Shown: positions 48,610-59,599, counted from the first letter of the stretch. The stretch: 64,000 bases of DNA from MGBC124762 sp048201935 (GCA_048201935.1 DBFBGR010000022.1:1-64000); one strand, 5' to 3'. The notes: a model not told the origin generated them from the letters alone. A program made the numbers and translations.

Positions 48610-51600
48610 ATGGAACAGACATGGAGACAAGAGGGGCACGGCCCCTTTGAGCACGACGCCTGCGGCATCGGCGCGGTGGTGGACATCAAGGGCCGCAAGA
48701 GCCACCGCACGGTGGACGACGCCTTGAAGATCGTGGAGAAGCTGGAGCACCGGGCGGGCAAGGACGCCCAGGGCAAGACCGGCGACGGCGTGGGCATCCT
48801 GCTGCAAATTTCCCACAAATTCTTCACCAAGACCGCCCGGGAGTTGGGTATCTCCCTGGGCGGCGAGGGGGATTACGGCGTGGGGATGTTCTTCTTCCCG
48901 CCCCAGTCCCTGGCCCGGTCCCAGGCCAAGCGGCGCTTTGAACTGATCCTGGAAAAAGAGGGCATGGAGTTTTTGGGCTGGCGGGAGGTGCCTGTTTGCC
49001 CGGAAGTGCTGGGGGAAAAGGCCCTGGCCAAAATGCCCCGCATCGAGCAGGGCTTTGTCAAGCGCCCCCAAGGCGTGGAGCGGGGGCTGGATTTCGACCG
49101 CCGGCTCTATGTGGCCCGGCGGCAGTTCGAGCAGTCCAGCTCGGATACCTATGTGGTGTCCTGCTCGTCGCGGACGGTGGTCTACAAGGGGATGTTCCTG
49201 GTCCAGCAGCTACGGCAGTTCTATCTGGACCTTCAGGACCCGGACTATGAGAGCGCCATCGCCCTGGTCCACTCCCGCTTTTCCACCAACACCAACCCCT
49301 CCTGGGAGCGGGCCCACCCCAATCGCCTCATCCTCCACAACGGTGAGATCAACACCATCCGGGGCAACATCGACCGGATGCTGGCCCGGGAGGAGACCAT
49401 GTCCTCTCCTCTGCTGGACGGCGACATGGACAAGGTCCTGCCGGTGGTGGACGTGTCGGGCTCAGACTCGGCCATGCTGGATAACACATTGGAGTTTTTG
49501 ATGATGTCGGGGATGGACCTGCCCCTGGCCGTCATGGCCTGTATCCCCGAGCCCTGGCAGGGCGACCACAATATGGACCGGGCCAAGCGGGACCTCTATC
49601 AGTACTACGCCATTTTGATGGAGCCCTGGGACGGTCCGGCGGCCATCTTGTTCTCCGACGGCGAGCAGGTAGGGGCGGTGCTGGACCGCAACGGTCTGCG
49701 GCCCGCCCGGTATTACCTGACCACCGACGACCGGCTCATCCTGGCCTCCGAGGTGGGCGTTCTGGACATCCCTCCCGAAGATATCCGGTCAAAAGCCCGG
49801 CTGGAGCCGGGGAAGATGCTGCTGGTAGACACCAAGGCCGGGCGGTTGGTCTCCGACGAGGAAGTGAAGGCCCGCTACGCCGCTCGTCAGCCCTACGGCG
49901 AGTGGCTGGACGGCAATTTGGTGCAGCTGGCCGACCTGCCCATCCCCAACCACAAGGTGGACACCGCCGACCCTGAGCGGCTGGTGCGGCTCCAGCGGGC
50001 ATTTGGCTACACCTGGGAGGACGTGAAGGACTCCATCCTCCCCATGGCCCGCACCGGGGCCGAGCCCACGGCGGCCATGGGCACCGACGTGCCGCTGGCG
50101 GTGCTGGACCACAAGGACCAGCCCCTGTTCAACTACTTCAAGCAGCTCTTCGCCCAGGTGACCAACCCGCCCATCGACGCGCTCAGAGAAGAGGTGGTCA
50201 CCGACACCACCGTCTATTTAGGCGACGACGGCAACCTTCTGGAGGAGAAGGCAGCCAACTGCCGGGTGCTCCAGGTGAAAAACCCCATCTTGACCTCTAC
50301 GGACCTAATGAAGATCCGCCACATGGACCGTCCGGGCTTCCATGTGGAGACCGTCTCCATCCTCTACTATAAAAACACCGCCTTGAAAAAGGCCCTGGAC
50401 CACCTCTTCGTGGCGGTGGACCGGGCCTGGCGCAATGGGGCCAACATCATCATCCTCTCCGACCGGGGCGTGGACGAAAACCACGTGGCCATCCCCTCGC
50501 TGCTGGCGGTGTCCGCCATCGAGCAGTATCTGGTGCGCACCAAAAAGCGCACGGCGGTGTCCATCATTTTGGAGTCCGCCGAGCCCCGGGAGGTCCACCA
50601 CTTCGCCACCCTGCTGGGCTACGGCGCCCGGGCCATCAACCCCTACCTGGCCCAGGAGACCATTGGCTCGCTCATCGACCGGGGGCTGCTGGACAAGGAC
50701 TACCACGCCGCCGTGGACGACTACAACGCCGCCGTCTTGCACGGCATCGTGAAGATCGCCTCCAAAATGGGCATTTCCGCCATCCAGTCCTACCAGTCGG
50801 CCCAGATCTTTGAGGCCATCGGCATCGCCCAGGACGTGATCGACGCCTACTTCACCAACACCGTCTCTCCCATCGGCGGCATCGGCCTCAAGGAGCTGGA
50901 GGAGCTGGTGGACCGCAACCACACCCGGGCCTTTGACCCCCTGGGCCTGGGCCCGGCGCCCACGTTGGACTCCCAGGGCGAGCACAAGTCCCGCTCGGCG
51001 GGACTGGACCACATGTATAACCCCCAGACCATCCACCTGCTGCAAGAGGCCACCCGTCGGGGAGATTACGCCCTCTTCAAGCAGTACACCGCCCTGGTGG
51101 ACGACGAGACCACCCCCCACACCCTCCGGGGCCTTCTGGAGATGAAATTCGCCCCGGAGCCGCTCCCCATCGACCAGGTAGAGAGCGTGGACTCCATCGT
51201 GAAGCGCTTTAAGACCGGGGCCATGAGCTACGGCTCTATCTCTGAGGAGGCCCACCAGTGCCTGGCCCAGGCCATGAACGCTCTGGGCGGCAAGTCCAAC
51301 TCCGGCGAGGGCGGCGAGGACCCACAGCGCCTGGGCACCGACCGGGGCTCGGCCATCAAGCAGGTGGCCTCGGGCCGGTTCGGCGTGACCAGCGAATACC
51401 TGGTCAGCGCAAAGGAGCTTCAGATCAAAATGGCCCAGGGAGCCAAGCCTGGCGAGGGTGGACACCTGCCCGCGGGGAAGGTCTACCCCTGGATTGCCCA
51501 GACCCGGCACTCCACGCCGGGGGTCACCCTCATCTCTCCGCCGCCCCACCACGATATCTACTCCATCGAGGACCTAAGCCAGCTCATTTTCGACCTGAAA

Positions 51601-53136
51601 AACGCCAACCGCCAGGCCCGCGTCAGCGTCAAGCTGGTCAGCGAGGCGGGGGTGGGCACTGTGGCCGCTGGCGTGGCCAAGGCCGGAGCCCAGGTGGTGC
51701 TCATCTCAGGCTACGACGGCGGCACCGGCGCGGCGCCCAGAAGCTCCATCCACTCCGCGGGCCTACCCTGGGAGCTGGGCCTTTCCGAGACCCACAGGAC
51801 GCTGATGGACAACGGCCTGCGCTCCCGGGTGATGGTGGAGACCGACGGCAAGCTCATGTCGGGCCGGGACGTGGCCATCGCCTGTATGTTGGGGGCGGAG
51901 GAGTTCGGCTTTGCCACCGCGCCGCTTGTCACCATGGGCTGTGTGATGATGCGGGTATGCAACCTGGACACCTGCCCTGTGGGCATCGCCACCCAGAACC
52001 CCGAGCTTCGCAAGCGCTTCGCGGGAAAGCCGGAATATGTGGTCAACTTCATGCGCTTCATCGCCCAGGAGCTGCGGGAGTACATGGCCAAGCTGGGCGT
52101 GGCCACCGTAGACCAGCTGGTGGGCCGGACCGACCTTCTCCAAAAGCGCACCCCGGCGGTGAACCAGCGGGCCGAGACGGTGGACCTCTCCGCCATTTTG
52201 GACAACCCCTACGCCGGAGCCCCCAAGACCCACTTTGACCCCAAGGACGTTTACGACTTCCAACTGGAGAAGACCGCCGACCTCAAGGTGCTGGAGCGCA
52301 AGCTGAAGTCCGCCCTCCAAAACGGCTCTGCCGCCAAGGTGAGCTTGAAGGTGTCCAGCACCGACCGCACCCTGGGGACCATCCTGGGCAGCGACGTGAC
52401 GAGGAAATTTGGCGGTTCTCTGTCCGAGGGCGCCATCACCGTCCACTGCCAGGGCGGCGGCGGGCAGTCCTTCGGCGCTTTCCTCCCCAAGGGGGTGGCC
52501 CTGGAGCTGGAGGGAGACTCCAACGACTACTTCGGCAAGGGCCTCTCCGGCGGCGCTCTGGCGGTCTATCCGCCCAAGGGCTCGCCCTTCCAGGCCCGGG
52601 ACAACATCATCATCGGCAACGTGGCCCTCTACGGCGCCACCTCGGGCAGCGCCTTCATCGCCGGACAGGCTGGGGAACGCTTTTGCGTGCGCAATTCCGG
52701 GGCGGTGGCGGTCGTCGAGGGGGTCGGCGACCACGGCTGCGAGTACATGACCGGGGGACGAGTCGTCGTCCTGGGTCCCACAGGCAAAAACTTCGCCGCG
52801 GGCATGAGCGGCGGCGTGGCCTATGTGCTGGACGAAAAGCGGGACCTCTACACCCGGCTCAATAAGGCTCTGGTGAGCATGGAGCAGGTCACCCAAACGC
52901 ACGACGTGGACGAGCTCAGAAGCCTCATCGAGCGCCATGTCCAGGCCACCGGCTCGGCCTGGGGCCAGGAGATCCTGGAGCGTTTTGAGACCTATTTGCC
53001 GCTTTTCAAGAAAATTTTGCCCACCGATTACGACCGGATGCTCCGGGCCATCGCCCAGGCCGAGGAGAAGGGCATGACCCGCCAGCAGGCGGAGATCGAG
53101 GCGTTTTACGCCGTGGCGAAGGGAGGGGCCAAATAA
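48610..53136 (+). CDS. gltB: Glutamate synthase large subunit
   Basis: This 1508-residue enzyme takes the amide of glutamine to 2-oxoglutarate to give two glutamates. The amidotransferase domain has Cys18 in HDACGIGAVVD after a short N-terminal extension that may be removed. Then come the central domain, the FMN barrel with GGKSNSGEGGED and KPGEGGHLPAGKV, the 3Fe-4S cysteines in CVMMRVCNLDTCPVG, and the C-terminal GXGXG beta-helix (GGGGQSFGAF). Length is normal for bacterial GltB. GAGGGG precedes the ATG, 11 bases after the purF stop. It overlaps gltD by one base. Confidence 0.97.
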   Translation: MEQTWRQEGHGPFEHDACGIGAVVDIKGRKSHRTVDDALKIVEKLEHRAGKDAQGKTGDGVGILLQISHKFFTKTARELGISLGGEGDYGVGMFFFPPQSLARSQAKRRFELILEKEGMEFLGWREVPVCPEVLGEKALAKMPRIEQGFVKRPQGVERGLDFDRRLYVARRQFEQSSSDTYVVSCSSRTVVYKGMFLVQQLRQFYLDLQDPDYESAIALVHSRFSTNTNPSWERAHPNRLILHNGEINTIRGNIDRMLAREETMSSPLLDGDMDKVLPVVDVSGSDSAMLDNTLEFLMMSGMDLPLAVMACIPEPWQGDHNMDRAKRDLYQYYAILMEPWDGPAAILFSDGEQVGAVLDRNGLRPARYYLTTDDRLILASEVGVLDIPPEDIRSKARLEPGKMLLVDTKAGRLVSDEEVKARYAARQPYGEWLDGNLVQLADLPIPNHKVDTADPERLVRLQRAFGYTWEDVKDSILPMARTGAEPTAAMGTDVPLAVLDHKDQPLFNYFKQLFAQVTNPPIDALREEVVTDTTVYLGDDGNLLEEKAANCRVLQVKNPILTSTDLMKIRHMDRPGFHVETVSILYYKNTALKKALDHLFVAVDRAWRNGANIIILSDRGVDENHVAIPSLLAVSAIEQYLVRTKKRTAVSIILESAEPREVHHFATLLGYGARAINPYLAQETIGSLIDRGLLDKDYHAAVDDYNAAVLHGIVKIASKMGISAIQSYQSAQIFEAIGIAQDVIDAYFTNTVSPIGGIGLKELEELVDRNHTRAFDPLGLGPAPTLDSQGEHKSRSAGLDHMYNPQTIHLLQEATRRGDYALFKQYTALVDDETTPHTLRGLLEMKFAPEPLPIDQVESVDSIVKRFKTGAMSYGSISEEAHQCLAQAMNALGGKSNSGEGGEDPQRLGTDRGSAIKQVASGRFGVTSEYLVSAKELQIKMAQGAKPGEGGHLPAGKVYPWIAQTRHSTPGVTLISPPPHHDIYSIEDLSQLIFDLKNANRQARVSVKLVSEAGVGTVAAGVAKAGAQVVLISGYDGGTGAAPRSSIHSAGLPWELGLSETHRTLMDNGLRSRVMVETDGKLMSGRDVAIACMLGAEEFGFATAPLVTMGCVMMRVCNLDTCPVGIATQNPELRKRFAGKPEYVVNFMRFIAQELREYMAKLGVATVDQLVGRTDLLQKRTPAVNQRAETVDLSAILDNPYAGAPKTHFDPKDVYDFQLEKTADLKVLERKLKSALQNGSAAKVSLKVSSTDRTLGTILGSDVTRKFGGSLSEGAITVHCQGGGGQSFGAFLPKGVALELEGDSNDYFGKGLSGGALAVYPPKGSPFQARDNIIIGNVALYGATSGSAFIAGQAGERFCVRNSGAVAVVEGVGDHGCEYMTGGRVVVLGPTGKNFAAGMSGGVAYVLDEKRDLYTRLNKALVSMEQVTQTHDVDELRSLIERHVQATGSAWGQEILERFETYLPLFKKILPTDYDRMLRAIAQAEEKGMTRQQAEIEAFYAVAKGGAK

Positions 53137-54602
53137 TGGGAAAGCCCACTGGATTTTTGGAATTTGACCGCCGGGAGGACCCGGCCCAGGCCCCGCTGGA
53201 GCGCGTGGGCCACTGGAACGAGTTCCACCCCATGCTGCCCCAAGAGGAGCGGCGGCGGCAGGGCGGGCGGTGCATGGAGTGCGGCGTGCCCTTCTGCCAG
53301 TCCGGGGTAATGCTGGGCGGGATGTTCACCGGCTGCCCTTTGCACAACCTGGTGCCTGAGTGGAACGACCTTATCTACCAGGGCAGCTTCGACCTAGCCC
53401 TGGAGCGGCTTTTGAAGACCAATCCCTTCCCCGAGTTCACCGGGCGGGTGTGTCCGGCCCTGTGCGAGGCCGCCTGCACCTGCGGCCTCCACGGCAACCC
53501 CGTCACCGTGCGGCAAAACGAGCTTGGGATCGTCGAGACCGCCTGGCAGTCCGGGCAGATGGCCCCCAAGCCCCCCAAAAACCGCACCGGAAAGCGTGTG
53601 GCGGTGGTGGGCTCGGGCCCGGCCGGACTGGCCGCTGCCCAGGCCCTCAACAGCCGGGGCCACAGCGTCACCGTTTTTGAACGCGCCCCGCGCCCCGGCG
53701 GGCTTTTGATGTACGGCATCCCCAACATGAAGCTGGAAAAGTCCGTGGTGGAGCGGCGTCTGGCCCTGATGGAGGCCGAGGGCGTGGAGTTCCGCACCGG
53801 CGTGGACGTGGGCCGGGACCTCCGCGCTGACGACCTATGCCGGGACTTTGACGCGGTGTGCCTGTGCGTAGGGGCCAAGCAGCCCCGGGACCTGAACGTT
53901 CCCGGCCGGGAGGCCCAGGGGATGTACTTCGCCGTGGACTACCTCTCCCGGGCCACCCAAAGCCTGCTGGACGGCGCGCCCAGTACCGAGGCCAAGGGCC
54001 TGGACGTACTGGTGGTGGGCGGCGGCGACACCGGCAACGACTGCCTGGGCACCGCCATCCGCCAGGGCTGCAAAAGCGTCACCCAGCTGGAGATGATGCC
54101 CTGCCCGCCTGAGACCCGGGCCGAGACCAACCCCTGGCCCCAGTGGCCCCGGGTGAAGAAGACCGACTACGGCCAGGAGGAAGCCGCCGCCAAATTCGGC
54201 AGTGATCCCCGGCTGTTCCAGACCACCGTGAAGGAGCTTTTGAGCGACGAAAAGGGCGCGCTCCGAGCCGCCGTTACCGTTCAATTAGAGCCCAAGACCG
54301 ACCCCAAGACAGGCCAGACCAGCATGGTGCCGGTCCCCGGCACCGAGCAAGAGCTCCCCTGCCAGTTGCTGCTCATCGCCGCGGGCTTTTTGGGCCCGGA
54401 GGGCTACGTAGCCCAGGCCTTTGAGCTGGAGACCGACCCCCGGGGCAACCTGAAAACGGAGGACTACGCCACCTCCCAGCCTGGGGTCTTCGCCTGTGGC
54501 GACGCCCGGCGGGGCCAGTCCCTGGTGGTGTGGGCCATTCGGGAGGGCTGGGAGTGCGCCCGGGCAGTGGACCGGTTCTTGATGGGCTACACCAACCTCT
54601 GA
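53136..54602 (+). CDS. gltD: Glutamate synthase small subunit
   Basis: The 488-residue NADPH-binding subunit supplies electrons to GltB. It has two N-terminal 4Fe-4S cysteine groups (GRCMECGVPFCQSG and CPALCEAACTCGLHG), an FAD site VAVVGSGPAGLAAAQ and an NADPH site VLVVGGGDTGNDC. The C-terminal FACGDARRGQSLVVWAIREG is typical. The start overlaps the gltB stop (TAATG) with GGGAGGGG upstream, so the subunits are made together. Confidence 0.97.
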   Translation: MGKPTGFLEFDRREDPAQAPLERVGHWNEFHPMLPQEERRRQGGRCMECGVPFCQSGVMLGGMFTGCPLHNLVPEWNDLIYQGSFDLALERLLKTNPFPEFTGRVCPALCEAACTCGLHGNPVTVRQNELGIVETAWQSGQMAPKPPKNRTGKRVAVVGSGPAGLAAAQALNSRGHSVTVFERAPRPGGLLMYGIPNMKLEKSVVERRLALMEAEGVEFRTGVDVGRDLRADDLCRDFDAVCLCVGAKQPRDLNVPGREAQGMYFAVDYLSRATQSLLDGAPSTEAKGLDVLVVGGGDTGNDCLGTAIRQGCKSVTQLEMMPCPPETRAETNPWPQWPRVKKTDYGQEEAAAKFGSDPRLFQTTVKELLSDEKGALRAAVTVQLEPKTDPKTGQTSMVPVPGTEQELPCQLLLIAAGFLGPEGYVAQAFELETDPRGNLKTEDYATSQPGVFACGDARRGQSLVVWAIREGWECARAVDRFLMGYTNL

Positions 54603-54665
54603 CCCTTGCCTTTTGCCCCAAAGCGCGCTATAATGGGACAAAATCCCTGAGAGGAGAGCTTGCCC

Positions 54666-55268
54666 ATGAAACGCCTCGCCACCCTCGTCCTGGCCCTTTC
54701 CCTGCTGGCCCTGCCCGCCCACGCCGCCTTCTCCGACGTGATGGAGTGGGATTGGTCCGCCCCGGCGGTGGACTACGTTCAGCAAAGGGGCATCATGAAC
54801 GGCGTCAGCGCCGATTCCTTCGACCCCTACGGCGTCGTGACCCGGGGGATGCTGGCCACCGTCCTCCACCGGGAGGCGGGCGGCGAGCACTCCACGGCGG
54901 GGCTCTTTTTCGACGACCTGGAGGCCGGGGCGTGGTACATCGACTCGGTGATCTGGTGCGCGGAAAAGGGGGTCGTCACCGGGGTGGACGCCACCCACTT
55001 TCGCCCCGACGACCCGGTGACCCGGGAGCAACTAGCCCTGATGCTGTGGCGGCTGGCGGGCTGGCCCGACGCCCAGGGCTCCGGCGACGGCTTTGCCGAC
55101 GCCACCTCCATCAGCTTTTGGGCCAAGGGCGGCGTGGACTGGGCCGTGGGGGCGGGCATCCTCACCGGCTATCCCGACGGCTCCTTCCGGCCCCAGGGCA
55201 CCGCCAACCGCTCCCAGGCCGCCCAGATGCTAATGAAGTACGACCAGTGGCGTTCCACCCAGCGCTGA
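54666..55268 (+). CDS. Exported protein made of three SLH repeats
   Basis: The 200-residue protein has a signal peptide ending LPAHA (about residue 20) and then only S-layer-homology repeats at about 21-62, 80-125 and 142-188 (GIMNGVSADSFDPYGVVTRGMLATVLHR; DPVTREQLALMLWRLAG). It has no other domain, so it may be a cell-wall spacer or S-layer accessory. AGGAGAG precedes the ATG at 54666; a TTG at 54660 is in frame. It lies after gltD with a 60-base gap that may hold its own promoter. Confidence 0.88.
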   Translation: MKRLATLVLALSLLALPAHAAFSDVMEWDWSAPAVDYVQQRGIMNGVSADSFDPYGVVTRGMLATVLHREAGGEHSTAGLFFDDLEAGAWYIDSVIWCAEKGVVTGVDATHFRPDDPVTREQLALMLWRLAGWPDAQGSGDGFADATSISFWAKGGVDWAVGAGILTGYPDGSFRPQGTANRSQAAQMLMKYDQWRSTQR

Positions 55269-55275
55269 AACGTAT

Positions 55276-55313
55276 AAAAAGCGTCCATCCGTTGAACGGA
55301 TGGACGCTTTTTT
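55276..55313. terminator. Bidirectional terminator between SLH gene and ilvC
   Basis: An 18-base arm starting AAAAAGCGTCCATCCGTT pairs with its complement across a single G, with an extra T following. It has the same A-run/T-run style as the terminator disrupted by the element at 25.2 kb. Confidence 0.93.
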
Positions 55314-55331
55314 GTGTTGTATCGCGCTCGA

Positions 55332-56354
<1,023 letters not shown>

Positions 56355-56489
56355 AATGAACACACTCCTTACATATGTATGATTTCTGTGGTCGAGTTCG
56401 CCGGCTTGCGCCGACGTCATCTGCTGTGATCGCTCGTTTATCATAATGCGGGGCCTGAGAGAAAAATATAAACTATGATACAGTCTTTC

Positions 56490-57134
56490 CTACGGCGTGA
56501 CCTCCTCCACCGTGACGCCAAATTCCACCGCATATTGGGACAGCCCATCCTCAGAAAAGGCGTCGTTCAGGATGAGTACTCCAGAGGCGGAGACTGCCCC
56601 ATCCTCCCCGGCGGTGAAGGAGACCGCCGCCGGCACGGCGTTTTCAAAGGTATAGAGATAAAGGGCGTTTTCCTTTAGCTCACCGCTCACAAAGATTTTA
56701 TCCGCCGCGCAGATGCTGGCCGCCGCAATGGCCGTCGTTCCCGCCTGGGCGTTGATCATGGTGGCCAGGGCGGGTTGGAGCTTATCCTCCACGACTTTCC
56801 GCACCGCAGGGGTGAGGCCACTCAGCTCCAGATCAGTCTCTTCCTCGGCGAGGGTCAGCAACGCGGAAGCGGGGACCGTCAGGCGGTAAACTGCCTGGGG
56901 TGCGGTGAAATCGCCCCGGCCCGCTCGCTCCAAGATGGCTTGAACGTCACTGGAGCCGGAGTAAAGAGCGACGTAGTCCTCGCTGCGAGCCATCTCCGCC
57001 ATGAGCTGGACCACCTCAAGTCCCTGGTCGTACAGGGACTTGCCGACATCCGGCTCCTGTCTGCCGCAAGCGGACACAGAGAGGACCAGCGCGAGGCCCA
57101 GCAAAAGCCCTCCGGCTAGTAGCCTGCGTCTCAT
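56490..57134 (-). CDS. Predicted lipoprotein inside the ilv cluster
   Basis: This 214-residue protein has a lipoprotein signal (arginine-rich start, hydrophobic core, lipobox SVSAC) and an acidic mature part with no recognised domain. It should be anchored outside the membrane. It begins 24 bases after ilvN and lies before ilvC on the same strand, an odd place for an exported protein in an amino acid operon. The ATG at 57134 has GAGGTG upstream. Function unknown; the gene may simply have been inserted here. Confidence 0.75.
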   Translation of the reverse strand: MRRRLLAGGLLLGLALVLSVSACGRQEPDVGKSLYDQGLEVVQLMAEMARSEDYVALYSGSSDVQAILERAGRGDFTAPQAVYRLTVPASALLTLAEEETDLELSGLTPAVRKVVEDKLQPALATMINAQAGTTAIAAASICAADKIFVSGELKENALYLYTFENAVPAAVSFTAGEDGAVSASGVLILNDAFSEDGLSQYAVEFGVTVEEVTP

Positions 57135-57158
57135 GCAAAACACCTCGTGCCTTTCCCT

Positions 57159-57713
57159 CTACAAAACGCTCTTGCCCAGATTGAACTCGGTCTTCTCCTT
57201 GCTGGCGTCCTCGATGGTGTAGGCGCCCCGCTCCAGGGCCACCATGCCCGTGCGCACCAGCTCCAAAATGCCGAAGTTGTCCAGCAGGCCCTGCATGGCC
57301 TCGGCCTTGGACTCGTCGCCGATGAGGGCGATGGTCAAAGACTTGATGGACACGTCGATGATGCTGGCTCGGAAGATGTTGGCCACCTGGATGATCTCGT
57401 TTCGCACGTCGGCGGTCTCGGCCTTGACCTTGAACATCACCAGCTCCCGGCGGATGGAGTGCTCGGGGACCAGTTCCTGGACGGAGTAGACGCAAAACTG
57501 CTTACGAAGCTGGTTCATCACCTGCTGGGTGGAGGCGTCGTCCCCCATGACCTCGATGGTGATGCGGGAGAGGTCGGGGTCGTCGGTGGTGCCCACGGCC
57601 AGGGACTCGATGTTATAGCCCTTGCGGGAGAAGAGCCGGGACACTTGGCTCAGCACGCCGGAGGTATTGGAGACCAGGACGGAAAGGGTCCTGCGTTTCA
57701 CTTGCTCGCTCAT
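57159..57713 (-). CDS. ilvN: Acetolactate synthase regulatory subunit
   Basis: The 184-residue protein has an N-terminal ACT domain (TLSVLVSNTSGVLSQVSRLFSRKGYNIESLAVG) that binds valine for feedback control, followed by the C-terminal ALS_ss domain (RELVMFKVKAE ... LELVRTGMVALERG). It partners IlvB. The gene starts 14 bases after the ilvB stop. Confidence 0.96.
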   Translation of the reverse strand: MSEQVKRRTLSVLVSNTSGVLSQVSRLFSRKGYNIESLAVGTTDDPDLSRITIEVMGDDASTQQVMNQLRKQFCVYSVQELVPEHSIRRELVMFKVKAETADVRNEIIQVANIFRASIIDVSIKSLTIALIGDESKAEAMQGLLDNFGILELVRTGMVALERGAYTIEDASKEKTEFNLGKSVL

Positions 57714-57727
57714 ATCCTCTGCCCTCC

Positions 57728-59437
57728 TTAATCCAGCAAAAAGCTGGTGCTGGGCGCGCCGCCGGGGACCATGGGATGGACCATGGCATCCTTATCAATG
57801 GCGCACTCGATGACCCAGGGCTGCTTGCTCTCCACCGCCTTGCGGAAGGTGAGCTCGAACTGGTCCATGCTGGCGCAGCGCGCGCCATCGATGCCGTAGG
57901 CCTGGGCCAGCTTCACAAAATCCGGGCCCCGCTCCAGGTCGGTCTGGGAGTAGCGCTCACCGTAGATGAGGTGCTGCCACTGGCGGACCATGCCCAGGGT
58001 GTGGTTGTTGAAGACCACCACGATGACGGGGATGTTGTAGTGCTGCAGGGTGGCCAGCTCGTTGCAGTTCATGCGGAAGCCGCCGTCGCCCACGCAGGCC
58101 ACCACCACCTGGCCGGGGTTGCCCATCTGGGCCCCCATGGCCGCGCCCACGCCAAAGCCCATGGTGCCGAAGCCGCCGGAGGTGATGAGCTGGCCAGGCC
58201 GGGAGAAGTGGTAGTACTGGGCCGACCACATCTGGTGCTGGCCCACGTCGGTGGCGATGATGGCCGAGCCGCTCGTCACTTGCTGGATGACCTCCAGCAC
58301 CTCGTGGGGATGGAGGATGTCGTCCTTCTTCAAGGGGACCTCGCCGTGGGAGAAGACCCACTGCCGCCACTGCTCGAAGTGCCGCTCCACCATGCCCTGG
58401 TTCAGCAGCTCCAGGACCTCCTTGGCGTCGCCGATGATGTGGTGGGCGGTCTTCACGTTCTTGTCGATCTCCGCCCGGTCGATGTCGATATGGACCACCT
58501 GGGCCTTGGCGGCGAAGGTAGAGGGGTCGGTGGCCACCCGGTCGGAGAAACGGCAGCCGATGGCGATCAGGAGGTCGCACTCGCTGACGGCGTAGTTGGA
58601 GGCGTGAGAGCCATGCATGCCGATCATGCCGGTAAAGAGCCGGTGGTCGCCGGGCAGAGCGCCGCCGCCCATGATGGTGGAGGCTACCGGCGCGTCTAGG
58701 GTCTCCACGAACTTGCGGAACTCCGGCACCGCGCCCTTGGATCGGACCACGCCGCCGCCCACCAGCACCATGGGCCGCTGGCTGGCGGCGATCATGTCCA
58801 GCAGCTTCTGGATGTCCTGGCGGTCGGGCTCGGGGTCCTTCAGGTCGTGGCTGGACTGGCGCAGCAGCTTGGCCAGGCGGCCATGCTGGGGATGCTGGTC
58901 CAGGGGCAGGGGCTCGAAGTCGCACTCGTCAGAGGTGACGTTCTTGACGATGTCAATGAGCACCGAGCCGGGCCGCCCACTGCGGGCGATGGCGAATGCC
59001 TCGCGCATCACGTCGGCCAGCTCGTTCACGTCCCGGACTAAGTAGTTGCACTTGGTGATGGGCATGGTGATGCCGGTGATGTCCACCTCCTGGAAGGAGT
59101 CCTTGCCAATGAGGTTTTCGTTGACGTTGCAGGTGATGAACACCACGGGGGAGGAATCGTAGTACGCCGTGGCGATGCCGGTGGTCAGGTTGGTGGCCCC
59201 AGGGCCGGAGGTGGCAAAGCACACGCCCACCTTGCCCGTGGCGCGGGCGTAGCCGTCGGCGGCGTGGGAGGCCCCCTGCTCGTGGGAGGTGAGGATGTGG
59301 GTGATCCGCTTGGCATAGCCGGAGAGTTCAAACTCGTCGTACACGTTCAAAATGGTGCCGCCGGGGTAGCCGAAGACCGTGTCTACCCCTTGCTCCAGCA
59401 GGCACTCCATGACAATTCGGGCGCCCCGCATCTTCAT
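57728..59437 (-). CDS. ilvB: Acetolactate synthase catalytic subunit
   Basis: This 569-residue thiamine-diphosphate enzyme condenses pyruvate or 2-ketobutyrate in branched-chain amino acid synthesis. It has the N-terminal FGYPGGTILNVYD with the catalytic Glu in TSHEQGASHAADG, an FAD-linked middle domain and the TPP site GDGGFRMNCNELATLQHYNIPV. Start 59437 has AAAGGGG upstream. It heads the cluster behind a promoter at 59489-59518. The leader is only about 50 bases, too short for a T-box. Confidence 0.97.
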   Translation of the reverse strand: MKMRGARIVMECLLEQGVDTVFGYPGGTILNVYDEFELSGYAKRITHILTSHEQGASHAADGYARATGKVGVCFATSGPGATNLTTGIATAYYDSSPVVFITCNVNENLIGKDSFQEVDITGITMPITKCNYLVRDVNELADVMREAFAIARSGRPGSVLIDIVKNVTSDECDFEPLPLDQHPQHGRLAKLLRQSSHDLKDPEPDRQDIQKLLDMIAASQRPMVLVGGGVVRSKGAVPEFRKFVETLDAPVASTIMGGGALPGDHRLFTGMIGMHGSHASNYAVSECDLLIAIGCRFSDRVATDPSTFAAKAQVVHIDIDRAEIDKNVKTAHHIIGDAKEVLELLNQGMVERHFEQWRQWVFSHGEVPLKKDDILHPHEVLEVIQQVTSGSAIIATDVGQHQMWSAQYYHFSRPGQLITSGGFGTMGFGVGAAMGAQMGNPGQVVVACVGDGGFRMNCNELATLQHYNIPVIVVVFNNHTLGMVRQWQHLIYGERYSQTDLERGPDFVKLAQAYGIDGARCASMDQFELTFRKAVESKQPWVIECAIDKDAMVHPMVPGGAPSTSFLLD

Positions 59438-59488
59438 GGTCGTGTCCCCTTTCTTGGCCCTACAATAATAAAGGGCGGTTTGTCCATT

Positions 59489-59518
59489 ATCATACTCCCT
59501 ACCAGGCCCCCTTGTCAA
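59489..59518 (-). promoter_or_regulatory. Promoter of ilvB
   Basis: On the minus strand TTGACA (complement of 59513-59518) and TATGAT (complement of 59489-59494) are 18 bases apart. Confidence 0.7.
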
Positions 59519-59599
59519 ATGAAAATGCCGCCAGACGGCCCGCTGTGGGCAATGCGTCTAAATCGCGGAGGAAAATTTCGGTTTTTTTCGTGAAAACGC

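Noticed and set aside
51763..52938. Long antisense frames opposite gltB, ilvB, glnN and other genes (here a 391-codon example)
   Set aside because: They mirror GC-rich codon structure of the true gene, give low-complexity Gly/Ala/His/Val or Arg/Pro-rich proteins, lack ribosome sites and have no recognisable domains.
59438..59488. T-box or leader attenuator upstream of ilvB
   Set aside because: The promoter lies only about 50 bases before the start codon, which leaves no room for a T-box, and no terminator stem is seen there.
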